64,000 nt of DNA from an uncultured Sulfitobacter sp. (GTDB lineage: Bacteria; Pseudomonadota; Alphaproteobacteria; Rhodobacterales; Rhodobacteraceae): the NCBI GenBank assembly GCA_937138475.1, contig CAKZPD010000036.1, positions 62,001 to 126,000 on the forward strand. Direction: 5' to 3'. Within the stretch, counting starts at the first letter, position 1; each line of letters begins with the position of its first letter. Position numbers and translations under genes: made by a program. A model generated the notes under the pieces. It did not search any database, was not told the DNA's origin, and worked only from the letters and a program-made list of their open reading frames with translations. This document shows, piece by piece, positions 36,401 through 45,444 of the stretch.

Positions 36401-37708
36401 ATGACCCTGCAAGCCCCCCTGCCCTTTTCCCCGCCGCCTCCGCAACGCCAAGCCGACCTTGGCCTGCCACCTGTCATGATCCAGGGCATCTTGCTGAAAA
36501 CCATGTTCCGCAAAAATATCGACTTGGTCAGCGACCTTGCTGCGGCGCTGTGCCTGCCCATCCCCATCACACAAGAGCTGATGGATCAGGCCCGCAGCCA
36601 ACGTTTGGCTGAGGCCACGGGCACCCTCAGCCCCACCAGCGGCAATGAAATGGGCTATCAGCTAACCGATACAGGCAAGGCACGCGCCCAGGATGCGTTG
36701 GCACAGTCGGAATATTTCGGCGCTATGCCGGTGCCGCTGCCGGTCTATCGCGAACAGGTTGCCCGCCAATCCGTGCGGAAACTGCAAATCACCCGCGACC
36801 ACCTCAGCCGCGCCATGGGCCATCTGGTGCTTCCCGACAGCCTGCTCGGACAGCTTGGCCCGGCGGTATCGGCGGGGCGTTCAATCCTGATGTATGGCCC
36901 GCCCGGAAACGGAAAATCAAGTATTTCCAACGGAATACGCGACGCCCTTGGCGATCATATCTATGTGCCGCGGGCGTTGGAATATGCCGGACAGGTGATC
37001 ACCCTTTACGATCCGATTGTACACAGCGCCGTGCCCGCTCCGCAACAAGATCCCACCGCCCTGCGCCGGCCGCGCAGCTTTGATCGCCGCTATGTTCTGT
37101 GCCGCCGCCCCACCGTCATCACCGGAGGAGAGCTCTCTCTCGCGATGCTCGATCTGGTCTATAACCCGACCGCGCGCACCTATCAGGCGCCGCTTCAGCT
37201 CAAGTCAACCGGCGGGGTGTTCATCGTTGACGATCTGGGCCGCCAGGCCGATCCCCCCCAAGCCCTGATAAACCGCTGGATCGTCCCCCTGGAAGAAGGC
37301 AAAGATATCCTTGCCCTGCAATCGGGCGAAAAATTCGAAGTGCCCTTCGACACCTTGGTGATCTTCTCGACCAATTTTCACCCCAATGAAATCTTTGACC
37401 AAGCCGCGTTGCGTCGGATCTTTTTCAAGATCAAAGTGGATGGACCGGATCGGGCGAATTTTATGAAAATCTTTGCCATCGTGGCAAAAAGCCGCAATAT
37501 AGCGCTTGATGAACCCGCCGTCGCGCATCTTCTTGATCAAAAATACCCGTCGATAGACAACACCTTTGCCAATTATCAACCGGTATTCCTGATCGACCAG
37601 ATATGCGCCATCTGCGATTTTGAGGGGCTGCCACATCACATGACACCCGACCTTATTGACCGCGCCTGGGACAACCTGTTTGTCCAGGACGAAGCCATCA
37701 CCAGATGA
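36401..37708 (+). CDS. AAA+ family ATPase of the Tad locus
   Basis: 435-residue predicted cytoplasmic ATPase. A 150-residue N-terminal part with helical segments (NIDLVSDLAAALCLPIPITQELMDQARSQRL) precedes an AAA+ core: Walker A GPPGNGKSS at 166-174, Walker B in GGVFIVDDLGRQ, sensor 1 in TLVIFSTNF. A C-terminal lid ends DRAWDNLFV. The function is unknown. Relatives are annotated simply as ATPase, and the position after cpaA suggests a link to pilus biogenesis. ATG 36401 has AAGGTG upstream; a TTG at 36368 is the alternative. Overlaps the next gene by ATGA. Confidence 0.85.
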   Translation: MTLQAPLPFSPPPPQRQADLGLPPVMIQGILLKTMFRKNIDLVSDLAAALCLPIPITQELMDQARSQRLAEATGTLSPTSGNEMGYQLTDTGKARAQDALAQSEYFGAMPVPLPVYREQVARQSVRKLQITRDHLSRAMGHLVLPDSLLGQLGPAVSAGRSILMYGPPGNGKSSISNGIRDALGDHIYVPRALEYAGQVITLYDPIVHSAVPAPQQDPTALRRPRSFDRRYVLCRRPTVITGGELSLAMLDLVYNPTARTYQAPLQLKSTGGVFIVDDLGRQADPPQALINRWIVPLEEGKDILALQSGEKFEVPFDTLVIFSTNFHPNEIFDQAALRRIFFKIKVDGPDRANFMKIFAIVAKSRNIALDEPAVAHLLDQKYPSIDNTFANYQPVFLIDQICAICDFEGLPHHMTPDLIDRAWDNLFVQDEAITR

Positions 37709-38499
37709 TCGGCCTTGCCGGATGTGGCCGCATGGGCGCCCCGATGTTGGCGGCCCTTTGCGCCAACGGCTTCCCGGCCAAGGGCTTCGATCTGCGCGCT
37801 GATGTCGACGTCCCGCCCCAACATTTTGAACCCAGCGCCGCACGCTTTGCCGCTGAAATCACGACGCTTTTCACCGTGGTGCGCGATATCGGCGAAACCG
37901 AGGCGCTGCTTTTCGATCAACAAAACCTCGCCCAGGCCCCACAGCTGACGCGCCTGGTGATCTGCTCGACCCTATCGCCGCGCTATGTCAGGGACTTGCC
38001 GGACAGAATGCCCCCGCATATCACCTTGATTGACGCGCCGATGTCCGGCGCCCAAATCGCAGCCCAAAACGCCAGCCTGTCATTTATGCTTGGCGGCTCA
38101 ACAACCGAAATCAACGCCCTCATGCCCTTGCTGCGTGCCATGGGCCAGTATTTTCACCACATGGGCCCCTTTGGCGCCGGCATGCAGGCCAAGGTGCTCA
38201 ACAACCTGCTGGCCGCCTCCAACACCGCCATGACCCGGCTGGTCCTCGACTGGGCCAAGACCAGCGGGCTTGATCCCGACAAACTCCTGGCGCTGATCGC
38301 CACGTCCTCGGGGCAGAACTGGCTGGCTTCGGGCTTCGATCAAATCGAATTTGCCAAGGACGGTCATGCCCCCGGCAACACCATCGAAATCTTGATCAAA
38401 GATGTCAAAAGCGCGCTGGACGCCGCCCCCGAAAACCATCCGCTTCCGCGCGCCATCATCGACTGTCTCAGCGCCCTGCGCCCCTACAGCGATCACTAA
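37705..38499 (+). CDS. NAD(P)-dependent beta-hydroxyacid dehydrogenase-like protein
   Basis: 264-residue member of the 3-hydroxyisobutyrate/6-phosphogluconate dehydrogenase family. The N terminus IGLAGCGRMGAPM is the Rossmann dinucleotide loop, DAPMSGAQIAAQNASLSFMLGG is the substrate motif, and GMQAKVLNNLLAASN contains the expected catalytic lysine. It is about 25-35 residues shorter than typical relatives, mainly in the Rossmann part. The substrate is unknown. Its ATG overlaps the stop of the AAA+ ATPase gene, so the two are co-translated. Confidence 0.85.
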   Translation: MIGLAGCGRMGAPMLAALCANGFPAKGFDLRADVDVPPQHFEPSAARFAAEITTLFTVVRDIGETEALLFDQQNLAQAPQLTRLVICSTLSPRYVRDLPDRMPPHITLIDAPMSGAQIAAQNASLSFMLGGSTTEINALMPLLRAMGQYFHHMGPFGAGMQAKVLNNLLAASNTAMTRLVLDWAKTSGLDPDKLLALIATSSGQNWLASGFDQIEFAKDGHAPGNTIEILIKDVKSALDAAPENHPLPRAIIDCLSALRPYSDH

Positions 38500-38505
38500 A
38501 CCTGT

Positions 38506-38551
38506 TTCTTTTGTTTTCAAATATCCCAGGGGTCTGGGGGCTGGCCCCCAG
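38506..38551 (-). repeat. Dispersed 3' element, copy A (after folD)
   Basis: Read on the minus strand, a GC-rich palindrome (arms CTGGGGG and CCCCCAG at 38534-38551) is followed by GGGATATTTGAAAACAAAAG (38527-38508) and two more A-rich bases. It lies 114-159 bases after the folD stop, beyond the folD terminator. It is the most divergent of four copies; it shares the A-rich tail but not the CCTCCGGCGGGG flank. Confidence 0.7.
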
Positions 38552-38608
38552 GTCCTTGGCCTGCGCCTCAGCGCACGGGGGCCTTGGCGCCCTTCCCCAA
38601 GCCCACGC

Positions 38609-38640
38609 AAAAAGGCCCGCCCCCAAGGAACAGGCCCTTT
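38609..38640 (-). terminator. Intrinsic terminator of folD
   Basis: On the minus strand AAAGGGCC and GGCCTTT pair (7 bp with one bulged base) around a 14-base loop and are followed by a run of five T (38613-38609). It stands 24 bases after the folD stop. The plus-strand dehydrogenase gene converges from the other side. Confidence 0.65.
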
Positions 38641-38664
38641 ATTCCCCGTCTCATCCGCGATGCT

Positions 38665-39567
38665 TCAGGCGGTCAGACCCTCGGGTTCGTCCAAGCCGCT
38701 GGCCCGGCAACAGGCGGTCAGGGTATTGGCCAGCAGGCAGGCGATGGTCATCGGCCCGACACCGCCCGGCACCGGGGTGATCGCCCCTGCGACGGCGGCG
38801 CAGCTGTCAAAATCGACATCGCCCACCAGGCGCGTCTTGCCCTCGCCCTTTTCCGGCGCGTCCAGCCGGTTGATGCCCACGTCAATCACCGTGGCGCCAG
38901 GTTTGATCCAATCACCGGGCACCATTTCCGGCCGGCCCACGGCGGCCACGACGATATCAGCGCCGCGCACCACTTGGGCCAAATCCTTGGTTCGGCTGTG
39001 GGCAATCGTCACGGTGCAGCTGTCCCCCAGCAACAATTGCGCCATCGGCTTGCCGACGATATTCGACCGCCCGATCACCACCGCATTCATGCCCGACAGC
39101 GATCCGTGATAATCGCGCAGCATCATCAGACACCCAAGCGGGGTGCAGGGCACCATGCTTTTCTGACCGGTTCCCAACAATCCGACGTTGGAAATATGGA
39201 ACCCATCCACGTCTTTGGCCGGGTCAATGGAATTGATCACCAGATCCTCGTCCAGATGACCGGGCAACGGCAGCTGCACCAGAATGCCGTGGATCTCGGG
39301 ATCGGCGTTCAACTGCGCGATCACCGCCAAAAGATCGGCCTCGGATGTATCGGCCTCCAGCTTGTGCTCAACGGACTTCATGCCGACTTCGACGGTCTGC
39401 TTGCCTTTTGAGCGCACATAGACCTGGCTGGCAGGATCTTCGCCCACCAAAACCACCGCCAATCCTGGTGTGATGCCGTGATCGGCTTTCAACCGGGTGA
39501 CATGGGCGGCCACCTGCCCCCGCACGCGGGCGGCAAATTCTTTTCCATCAATCAGTGTCGCTGTCAT
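38665..39567 (-). CDS. folD: Methylenetetrahydrofolate dehydrogenase/methenyltetrahydrofolate cyclohydrolase
   Basis: 300-residue bifunctional enzyme interconverting methylene-, methenyl- and 10-formyl-tetrahydrofolate with [22 protein letters not shown] carries the catalytic Tyr/Lys pair, [31 protein letters not shown] is the signature, and [19 protein letters not shown] binds the nucleotide. It lies downstream of fhs with 83 bases and a perfect hairpin between them. Together they link formate to the one-carbon pool. Confidence 0.97.
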   Translation of the reverse strand: MTATLIDGKEFAARVRGQVAAHVTRLKADHGITPGLAVVLVGEDPASQVYVRSKGKQTVEVGMKSVEHKLEADTSEADLLAVIAQLNADPEIHGILVQLPLPGHLDEDLVINSIDPAKDVDGFHISNVGLLGTGQKSMVPCTPLGCLMMLRDYHGSLSGMNAVVIGRSNIVGKPMAQLLLGDSCTVTIAHSRTKDLAQVVRGADIVVAAVGRPEMVPGDWIKPGATVIDVGINRLDAPEKGEGKTRLVGDVDFDSCAAVAGAITPVPGGVGPMTIACLLANTLTACCRASGLDEPEGLTA

Positions 39568-39612
39568 CTTTCCACCTCAGATAAAGGATCGCGGCCCCAG
39601 TGCCACAACGCA

Positions 39613-39639
39613 GAACGGCGCGGATCCCCCGCGCCGTTC
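39613..39639 (-). terminator. Perfect hairpin between fhs and folD
   Basis: GAACGGCGCG (39613-39622) pairs perfectly with CGCGCCGTTC (39630-39639) around a 7-base loop, 11 bases after the fhs stop. No T-run follows. It may attenuate read-through from fhs into folD or be a Rho-independent stop of reduced strength. Confidence 0.5.
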
Positions 39640-39650
39640 CTAAGTGTGCC

Positions 39651-41327
39651 CTAGAACAGGCCTTCGACATTGCCTTCGCTGTTCAGCTTGATGTTCTCGG
39701 CGGATGGCACCCGCGGCAAGCCCGGCATCGTCATGATTTCACCGCAGATCGCCACGATAAAGCCAGCGCCCGCGCTCAGCCGCACTTCGCGGACCGGCAC
39801 ACCAAAGCCCGTGGGCGCGCCGCGGCGCTCGGGGTCGGTGGTAAAGCTGTATTGCGTCTTGGCCATACAGACCGGCAAATGCCCATAGCCCTGGGCCTCC
39901 CAATCGCGCAACTGGGTGCGGATTTTTTGATCGGCCAGCACCTCATCGGCGCGATAGATGCGCTTGGCGATGGTGTCGATTTTGTCAAACAGGCCCATCT
40001 CATCGGGATAGATCGGCGCGAAATTGGCGCTGTCGGCATCGGCGATTTCTGCGACGCGGGTGGCCAAATCCGCAGATCCTTCCGACCCCAGTTCCCAGTG
40101 GCGCGACAAGATTGCCTCGGATCCTTGCGCCGCGACATAATCCTTGACCGCTTGGACCTCGGCGTCGGTATCGGTGACAAAATGGTTGATGGCAACGACA
40201 ACCGGCACACCAAAGCTTTTGATGTTTTCGATATGGCGCCCCAGGTTCGGACAGCCCTTCAGAACCGCCGCAACATTTTCCTGACCCAGATCGGCCTTGG
40301 CCACGCCGCCGTTCATCTTCATCGCGCGCACCGTGGCAACGATCACCACACAAGACGGCGCCAAGCCAGCCTTGCGGCACTTGATGTTCAGGAACTTCTC
40401 GGCGCCCAAATCGGCGCCAAAGCCGGCCTCGGTCACGACATAATCCGCCAGCTTCAGCGCAGTGGTTGTCGCAATCACCGAATTGCAGCCATGGGCGATA
40501 TTGGCAAACGGGCCACCATGCACAAAGGCCGGGTTGTTTTCCAGCGTCTGCACCAGGTTCGGCTGCATCGCATCTTTCAGCAGAACGGTCATCGCGCCAT
40601 CGGCCTTGATATCGCGGGCAAAAACCGGGCTGCGGTCACGGCGGTAGGCCACGATCATGTCGCCCAGACGCTTTTGCAGATCCTCAAGGTTCTTGGCCAA
40701 GCACAAGATCGCCATGACCTCTGAGGCCACGGTGATGTCAAAGCCGGCCTCGCGGGGGAAGCCGTTCGATACGCCGCCCAAGCTGGCGGTGATCTGGCGC
40801 AGCGCGCGATCGTTCATGTCAACGACCCGGCGCCAGACAACGCGGCGGGTGTCGATTTCCAGCTCGTTGCCCCAATAAATGTGGTTGTCGATCATCGCCG
40901 ACAGCAGGTTGTGCGCCGAGGTGATCGCGTGGAAATCCCCGGTAAAGTGCAGGTTCATTTCCTCCATCGGAACCACCTGCGCATAGCCGCCCCCGGCCGC
41001 GCCGCCCTTCATGCCAAAGTTTGGCCCAAGGCTGGCTTCGCGAATACAAACGGCGGCGTTTTTGCCGATGCGGTTCAGACCATCGCCCAAACCAACCGTC
41101 GTTGTTGTCTTGCCCTCGCCCGCAGGGGTGGGGTTGATGGCCGTCACCAGAATCAGCTTGCCGTCTTGCCGATCTTGCACCGAATTGATGAAATCCTGGC
41201 TGACTTTGGCTTTGTCATGGCCATAGGGCAGCAAATCATCGCTGGAAATCCCCAGCTTGGCGCCGATCTCCTGAATCGGCAGTTTTGACGCTTCGCGCGC
41301 GATCTCAATGTCGGTTTTAAAAGCCAT
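39651..41327 (-). CDS. fhs: Formate-tetrahydrofolate ligase
   Basis: 558-residue enzyme that joins formate to tetrahydrofolate with ATP, giving 10-formyl-THF. The P-loop [16 protein letters not shown] is at about residues 66-81, and [25 protein letters not shown] and [23 protein letters not shown] are family landmarks. Length is standard. ATG at 41327 with AAAGGA upstream. With folD it can run towards biosynthesis or, in marine Rhodobacterales, oxidation of methyl-derived C1 units. A leader with two small hairpins precedes it. Confidence 0.97.
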   Translation of the reverse strand: MAFKTDIEIAREASKLPIQEIGAKLGISSDDLLPYGHDKAKVSQDFINSVQDRQDGKLILVTAINPTPAGEGKTTTTVGLGDGLNRIGKNAAVCIREASLGPNFGMKGGAAGGGYAQVVPMEEMNLHFTGDFHAITSAHNLLSAMIDNHIYWGNELEIDTRRVVWRRVVDMNDRALRQITASLGGVSNGFPREAGFDITVASEVMAILCLAKNLEDLQKRLGDMIVAYRRDRSPVFARDIKADGAMTVLLKDAMQPNLVQTLENNPAFVHGGPFANIAHGCNSVIATTTALKLADYVVTEAGFGADLGAEKFLNIKCRKAGLAPSCVVIVATVRAMKMNGGVAKADLGQENVAAVLKGCPNLGRHIENIKSFGVPVVVAINHFVTDTDAEVQAVKDYVAAQGSEAILSRHWELGSEGSADLATRVAEIADADSANFAPIYPDEMGLFDKIDTIAKRIYRADEVLADQKIRTQLRDWEAQGYGHLPVCMAKTQYSFTTDPERRGAPTGFGVPVREVRLSAGAGFIVAICGEIMTMPGLPRVPSAENIKLNSEGNVEGLF

Positions 41328-41420
41328 GAATGTGTTCCTTTGCGTGCCCTGCCGGGCGGTGTTTCTTGGCTAGGTATATAGGCGCTTGGCTGAGACAAAA
41401 GGGCGCATTTCCGACATTTC

Positions 41421-41451
41421 CGCATCTTGATGCGTCCAAGGTTTGCCTTGG
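41421..41451 (-). promoter_or_regulatory. Two tandem small hairpins upstream of fhs
   Basis: CGCATC-TT-GATGCG (41421-41434; the 2-base centre makes it a palindrome more than an RNA loop) lies next to CCAAGG-TTTG-CCTTGG (41436-41451). They lie 94-124 bases upstream of the fhs start, in the 181-base MOSC/fhs gap. They may be operator sites, a leader structure or the MOSC-gene terminator. A TATATA at about 41376-41381 could be a -10 box. Confidence 0.35.
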
Positions 41452-41508
41452 GGAAACTTTTTGTGACCTTTCGGAAATCCGATCCGCGTGGCGCGGGCCG
41501 GGATCGGC

Positions 41509-42114
41509 CTAGGTCGCGGCGACAAAGGCGCGGTCTTGGTGCGGCCAGCGCGGCTGATCGGGGATATGCAGGCTGAACTGCGCGCCAAGCGCGATTTCCC
41601 CCTCGCGTTCGACCCATGCCGTCACGCCGCGCCGCCCTTCGGCGGCCGGTTTGAATTTGGGACCAAACCCCGGCGCATCTTTTTCAATTTCACGGCCCGG
41701 AAAAATACAGGGGCGGTTTTGCATGTCGAACGTGATCGCAGCACCGCTGTCAAACACCAGCCGCGAAGACGGCGGCACCAGCGAAAAATCCGGAATGCCC
41801 CGGATCACCATTGACGCCCCCAGCCAGGCGGGCTGGATCTGCGGCATTCCCATATCGGCGGCGATCTGCTCCAGCTCTTCTTGCGCCACAACCGACAATT
41901 GCCGAACGTTGCGAATGGCGGTGCCCTTGGGATATTGCTGTGTCATCCGGCTACAGGATGCGCGTGTCAGCCCGCCGTGACATTCCCCGGCGATCCCCTC
42001 AAACGTCAGCTGCGCCGCTTGGATCGGGCGCGCGCGCAGGGTCTGTGTGCTGTCTGAAACCACCCCCAACCAAACCAACTGGCCGGTGAATACTGTTTTT
42101 CTAAGCGCGGGCAT
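41509..42114 (-). CDS. MOSC domain-containing protein
   Basis: 201-residue protein. The MOSC (molybdenum cofactor sulfurase C-terminal) pattern is visible in LTFEGIAGECHGGLTRASCSR (conserved G-E-x-H-G-G and a cysteine), RNVRQLSVVAQEELEQIAADMG and IQPAWLGASMVIRGIPDFSLVPP. Such proteins may handle sulfur or pyridoxal/molybdenum cofactors; the substrate is not known. The ATG at 42114 has a perfect AGGAGG 7 bases upstream. It lies between ftsH and fhs on the minus strand. Confidence 0.85.
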   Translation of the reverse strand: MPALRKTVFTGQLVWLGVVSDSTQTLRARPIQAAQLTFEGIAGECHGGLTRASCSRMTQQYPKGTAIRNVRQLSVVAQEELEQIAADMGMPQIQPAWLGASMVIRGIPDFSLVPPSSRLVFDSGAAITFDMQNRPCIFPGREIEKDAPGFGPKFKPAAEGRRGVTAWVEREGEIALGAQFSLHIPDQPRWPHQDRAFVAAT

Positions 42115-42152
42115 CGCGGCCTCCTGGATCAATATTTCAGGGCAGTTTGCAC

Positions 42153-42192
42153 AAAAAACGCGCAACCCCAAGCCGGAAATTGCGCGTTTTTC
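42153..42192 (-). terminator. Intrinsic terminator of ftsH
   Basis: AAAAACGCGCAA (42154-42165) pairs perfectly with TTGCGCGTTTTT (42180-42191) around a 14-base loop. On the minus strand the stem ends in six T. It stands 21 bases after the ftsH stop and ends the long ruv-tol-ftsH block. Confidence 0.8.
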
Positions 42193-42212
42193 TTTTGGAT
42201 TTGACCGGAAGG

Positions 42213-44129
42213 TTACGCCTGTGGCTCTGGCTCCAACCCGCCATCGGCGGGGGGCAGTTTCTTGCCCTTGGCTTTGGGGATCGCGGTGACGCCCGCCGGG
42301 CCGCTGCCTTTGGTGTCATCATCGCCTTCGGGGGCGACGGGGGGCTCTCCGTTCATGACGCGTTTGATTTCGTCGCCGGTCAGGGTTTCATATTCCAAAA
42401 GCCCCTGCGCCAGACGTTCAAATTCGGTCTCGTGCTCTTTCAGGATCTCAAGCGCGCGGTCATAGCCGTCTTGGATGAACTTGCGCACTTCGGCTTCGAC
42501 CAGTTCCTTGGTATTGGCCGACACCGAGAACCCGGCCGTATTCCCAGAATACCCTTCTGCCGCCTCGGCATAGTCGATATTTCCAACCTTATCCGACATA
42601 CCCCAACGCAGCACCATCGCCCGCGCAAGGGCCGAGGCCTGCTGAATATCACCCGCCGGGCCATTCGAAACAGCATCGGGGCCGTATTTGAAAATCTCGG
42701 CCGCCTTGCCGGCCATGGTCATGGCCAGACGCTGATGGCATTCGTCCTTGAACATGTTCAGACGGTCCATTTCCGGCAGGCTCATCACCATGCCCAGGGC
42801 GCCGCCACGCGGGATGATCGTTGCCTTATACACCGGGTCGCATTTCGGCAGCATCATCCCCACCAGCGCGTGCCCCGATTCGTGATAGGCGGTCATTTCC
42901 TTTTGCGCCGGCGTCATCACCATGGACCGCCGCTCGGCGCCCATCATGATCTTGTCTTTGGCTTGCTCAAAATCAACCATGGCGACGAAACGGCGGCCAA
43001 TGCGCGCCGCGCCCAGGGCCGCCTCATTGACAAGGTTGGCCAGATCCGCACCGGAAAATCCGGGGGTGCCGCGCGCAATGATCCGCAGATCCACGTCCGG
43101 CCCCAGCGGCGTCTTGCGGGCATGCACGCCCAGTATCTTTTCGCGGCCCTTGATGTCAGGGTTGCCGACCGTCACCTGCCGGTCAAAACGGCCCGGACGC
43201 AGCAACGCCGGGTCCAGCACATCCTTGCGGTTGGTCGCCGCGATGATGATCACCCCTTCGTTGGATTCAAAGCCATCCATTTCAACCAACAGCTGGTTCA
43301 GCGTCTGTTCCCGTTCGTCATTCCCGCCGCCGTAACCGGCGCCGCGATGGCGCCCCACCGCGTCAATCTCGTCGATAAAGACGATGCAGGGCGCGTTTTT
43401 CTTGGCCTGCTCGAACATATCGCGCACCCGGCTGGCCCCGACGCCCACGAACATTTCGACAAAATCGGACCCCGAAATGGTAAAGAACGGCACGCCGGCC
43501 TCGCCCGCGATGGCGCGGGCCAGCAATGTCTTACCGGTTCCCGGAGGTCCCTCAAGCAAGGCCCCCTTGGGAATTTTCCCGCCCAGGCGGCTGAACTTTT
43601 GCGGGTTGCGCAGAAATTCGACGATCTCTTCCAGCTCTTCCTTGGCTTCGTCGATCCCGGCCACATCGTCAAAGGTGACGCGGCCATGCTTTTCCGTCAG
43701 CATCTTGGCCTTGGATTTACCAAAGCCCATGGCCCCGCCTTTTCCGCCCCCCTGCATCCGGTTCATGAAATAAACCCACACCCCGATCAACAGCAAGAAC
43801 GGCAGCAAAGACATCAAGAATGTCTGAAACCCTGATTGGGCCTGCTGCTCGGCCCGGACCGAAATGTTGTTGTCGATCAAAAGCTTGGTGATCTCGGCAT
43901 CCTCGGGCTTGATCGCGACGTAATCGGTGCCATCCGCCTGGCGAAAGCGCACCTGCTCTCCGTCCAGGGTGACATTGCTGATTTTTCCGCTTTCGACGGC
44001 GTTCACGAATTCTGAATAGCTGATCTCGCGGCTTTGCATACTGCCGCCCGAGCCGCTGAACAGGTTGAACAAGGCCAGGACCAATAAAAACAATACGACC
44101 CAAAAGGCGATGTTGCGTGCGTTGCCCAA
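42213..44129 (-). CDS. ftsH: ATP-dependent zinc metalloprotease FtsH
   Basis: 638-residue membrane-bound AAA+ protease that degrades misfolded membrane proteins and regulators such as sigma-32. Two membrane helices (about 8-24 and 105-123) flank a small periplasmic domain. Walker A GPPGTGKT is at 194-201, Walker B FIDEID at 251-256 and the zinc site HESGH at 416-420. A disordered proline-rich tail follows. Translation starts at TTG 44129 with AGGAG upstream, an unusual but well-supported start. Same strand and order as tilS-ftsH in other alphaproteobacteria. Confidence 0.97.
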   Translation of the reverse strand: MGNARNIAFWVVLFLLVLALFNLFSGSGGSMQSREISYSEFVNAVESGKISNVTLDGEQVRFRQADGTDYVAIKPEDAEITKLLIDNNISVRAEQQAQSGFQTFLMSLLPFLLLIGVWVYFMNRMQGGGKGGAMGFGKSKAKMLTEKHGRVTFDDVAGIDEAKEELEEIVEFLRNPQKFSRLGGKIPKGALLEGPPGTGKTLLARAIAGEAGVPFFTISGSDFVEMFVGVGASRVRDMFEQAKKNAPCIVFIDEIDAVGRHRGAGYGGGNDEREQTLNQLLVEMDGFESNEGVIIIAATNRKDVLDPALLRPGRFDRQVTVGNPDIKGREKILGVHARKTPLGPDVDLRIIARGTPGFSGADLANLVNEAALGAARIGRRFVAMVDFEQAKDKIMMGAERRSMVMTPAQKEMTAYHESGHALVGMMLPKCDPVYKATIIPRGGALGMVMSLPEMDRLNMFKDECHQRLAMTMAGKAAEIFKYGPDAVSNGPAGDIQQASALARAMVLRWGMSDKVGNIDYAEAAEGYSGNTAGFSVSANTKELVEAEVRKFIQDGYDRALEILKEHETEFERLAQGLLEYETLTGDEIKRVMNGEPPVAPEGDDDTKGSGPAGVTAIPKAKGKKLPPADGGLEPEPQA

Positions 44130-44196
44130 GGCAATTCTCCTAACTTATGCGCGGGGTTCGCGCCTCGGGCGTAAGATAAACACTGCGCGCGCAGGT

Positions 44197-45441
44197 TCAA
44201 TGCGATAATAACGCATTAATAACTTGATCTTTGCCTGGCGCCAAAGTGACGCGCCAGCCATTGGCCGCACCGGCAAAGGGCGCGGCGACCAAATTACCGT
44301 CTTTCCAAATTGCCGGCGACGACAGCAACACCTTGTAAGGACGGCCCAAATACCGCCACTCGGGGCATTCTTGCAAACCTTGCGCCCCCAATGGCGCCAC
44401 CACACAGCCGGCCTCTGGCCCCTCGATATCCCAGCGATTGTCCCAGCGCCCGGCCGTCAGCTTTTTTTCAGGTGGCGCGGCCTTCAGCTCTCGGAACAGC
44501 CAAAGCGCACCTTTGGCCGGGTGCAGATGGCACCCCTCAAGCGTCGCATCGCGCCCCAGACGCGCCGCGTTCAGTGCCCCGCCCACAGCGCTGTGGCGTG
44601 GCGGATAGCCATCGCCATTGATCCAAGCCACCGCCCGTGTCAGCAACCGCCGCAGAATTTCCGGCGGCAGCACATCCAAGGCTGAACGATCAATCACCAG
44701 GGCCCCCGCGTCGACCCGGCCAAACCGCTGCAAGGCCTCGTTGGTTTGCGCCCCCAGGGCATCACGCGCGCCGCGCATATTGCGGGCAATCGTCGACAGA
44801 CCTGCGGGGGTGATGCCCAGCGGCTCAAGCTGGCCAAGCGCCGCGCGCATCCGCACGCGTTCAAATTTGGGGTCTATGTTCGACGGATCTTCGATCCAGC
44901 TGATCTTCCCGCGCTCCAGATAAATCCGCAGCGCCGCGCGGCTGGCCTGAAGCAACGGCCGCAGCCAGATCATCCCATCGCGCGCGGTTTGTTCCTGCAT
45001 CGCGCTCAGCCCATCCACCCCTGCGCTGCGCGCCAGGCGCATCAACACCGTTTCGGCCTGATCTTCCAACGTATGTCCCAGCGCCACGGCCTCAAGCCGC
45101 TGCGCCGTGGCCCAATCCCCAATCAACCGATACCGCGCACGCCGCGCCTGATCTTGCAGATTGCCCTGCCCCGACCAGCCATCCCAGCGCAGCGTCTGAT
45201 GGGCAATCCCCAGACTTGCACAGATGTCCGCGACAAAGGCGGCCTCATCCGCAGCGGCGGCGCGCAAGCCGTGATCCACCGTCACCGCCTGAAGAACAAC
45301 GTTCTGCGCCTTGGCCCAGGACCGCATCAAATGCAAAAGCGCGACAGAATCGCCGCCCCCCGAAACGGCCACCCCAAGCCGGCGAAATCCCTGCGCATCC
45401 AGCGCATCGCTGATCAAACCAGGAAGCCAGTCTCGGGCCAC
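44197..45441 (-). CDS. tilS: tRNA(Ile)-lysidine synthetase
   Basis: 414-residue enzyme that changes cytidine 34 of the AUA-reading tRNA-Ile into lysidine. The PP-loop AVSGGGDSVALLHL is near residues 25-38, and RAARYRLIGDWATAQRLEAVALGHTLEDQAETVLMRLARSAGVDGLSAM is the core. A C-terminal domain follows. Translation starts at GTG 45441, three bases after the ybgF stop. The ybgF-tilS-ftsH order is conserved. Confidence 0.94.
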   Translation of the reverse strand: MARDWLPGLISDALDAQGFRRLGVAVSGGGDSVALLHLMRSWAKAQNVVLQAVTVDHGLRAAAADEAAFVADICASLGIAHQTLRWDGWSGQGNLQDQARRARYRLIGDWATAQRLEAVALGHTLEDQAETVLMRLARSAGVDGLSAMQEQTARDGMIWLRPLLQASRAALRIYLERGKISWIEDPSNIDPKFERVRMRAALGQLEPLGITPAGLSTIARNMRGARDALGAQTNEALQRFGRVDAGALVIDRSALDVLPPEILRRLLTRAVAWINGDGYPPRHSAVGGALNAARLGRDATLEGCHLHPAKGALWLFRELKAAPPEKKLTAGRWDNRWDIEGPEAGCVVAPLGAQGLQECPEWRYLGRPYKVLLSSPAIWKDGNLVAAPFAGAANGWRVTLAPGKDQVINALLSH

Positions 45442-45444
45442 GGG

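Noticed and set aside
41328..41508. ZTP (pfl) riboswitch before fhs
   Set aside because: The conserved 5' GGG-x-CG-x-GACUGGCG and 3' CCGCCUGGGC blocks are not present; only GC-rich lookalikes occur.
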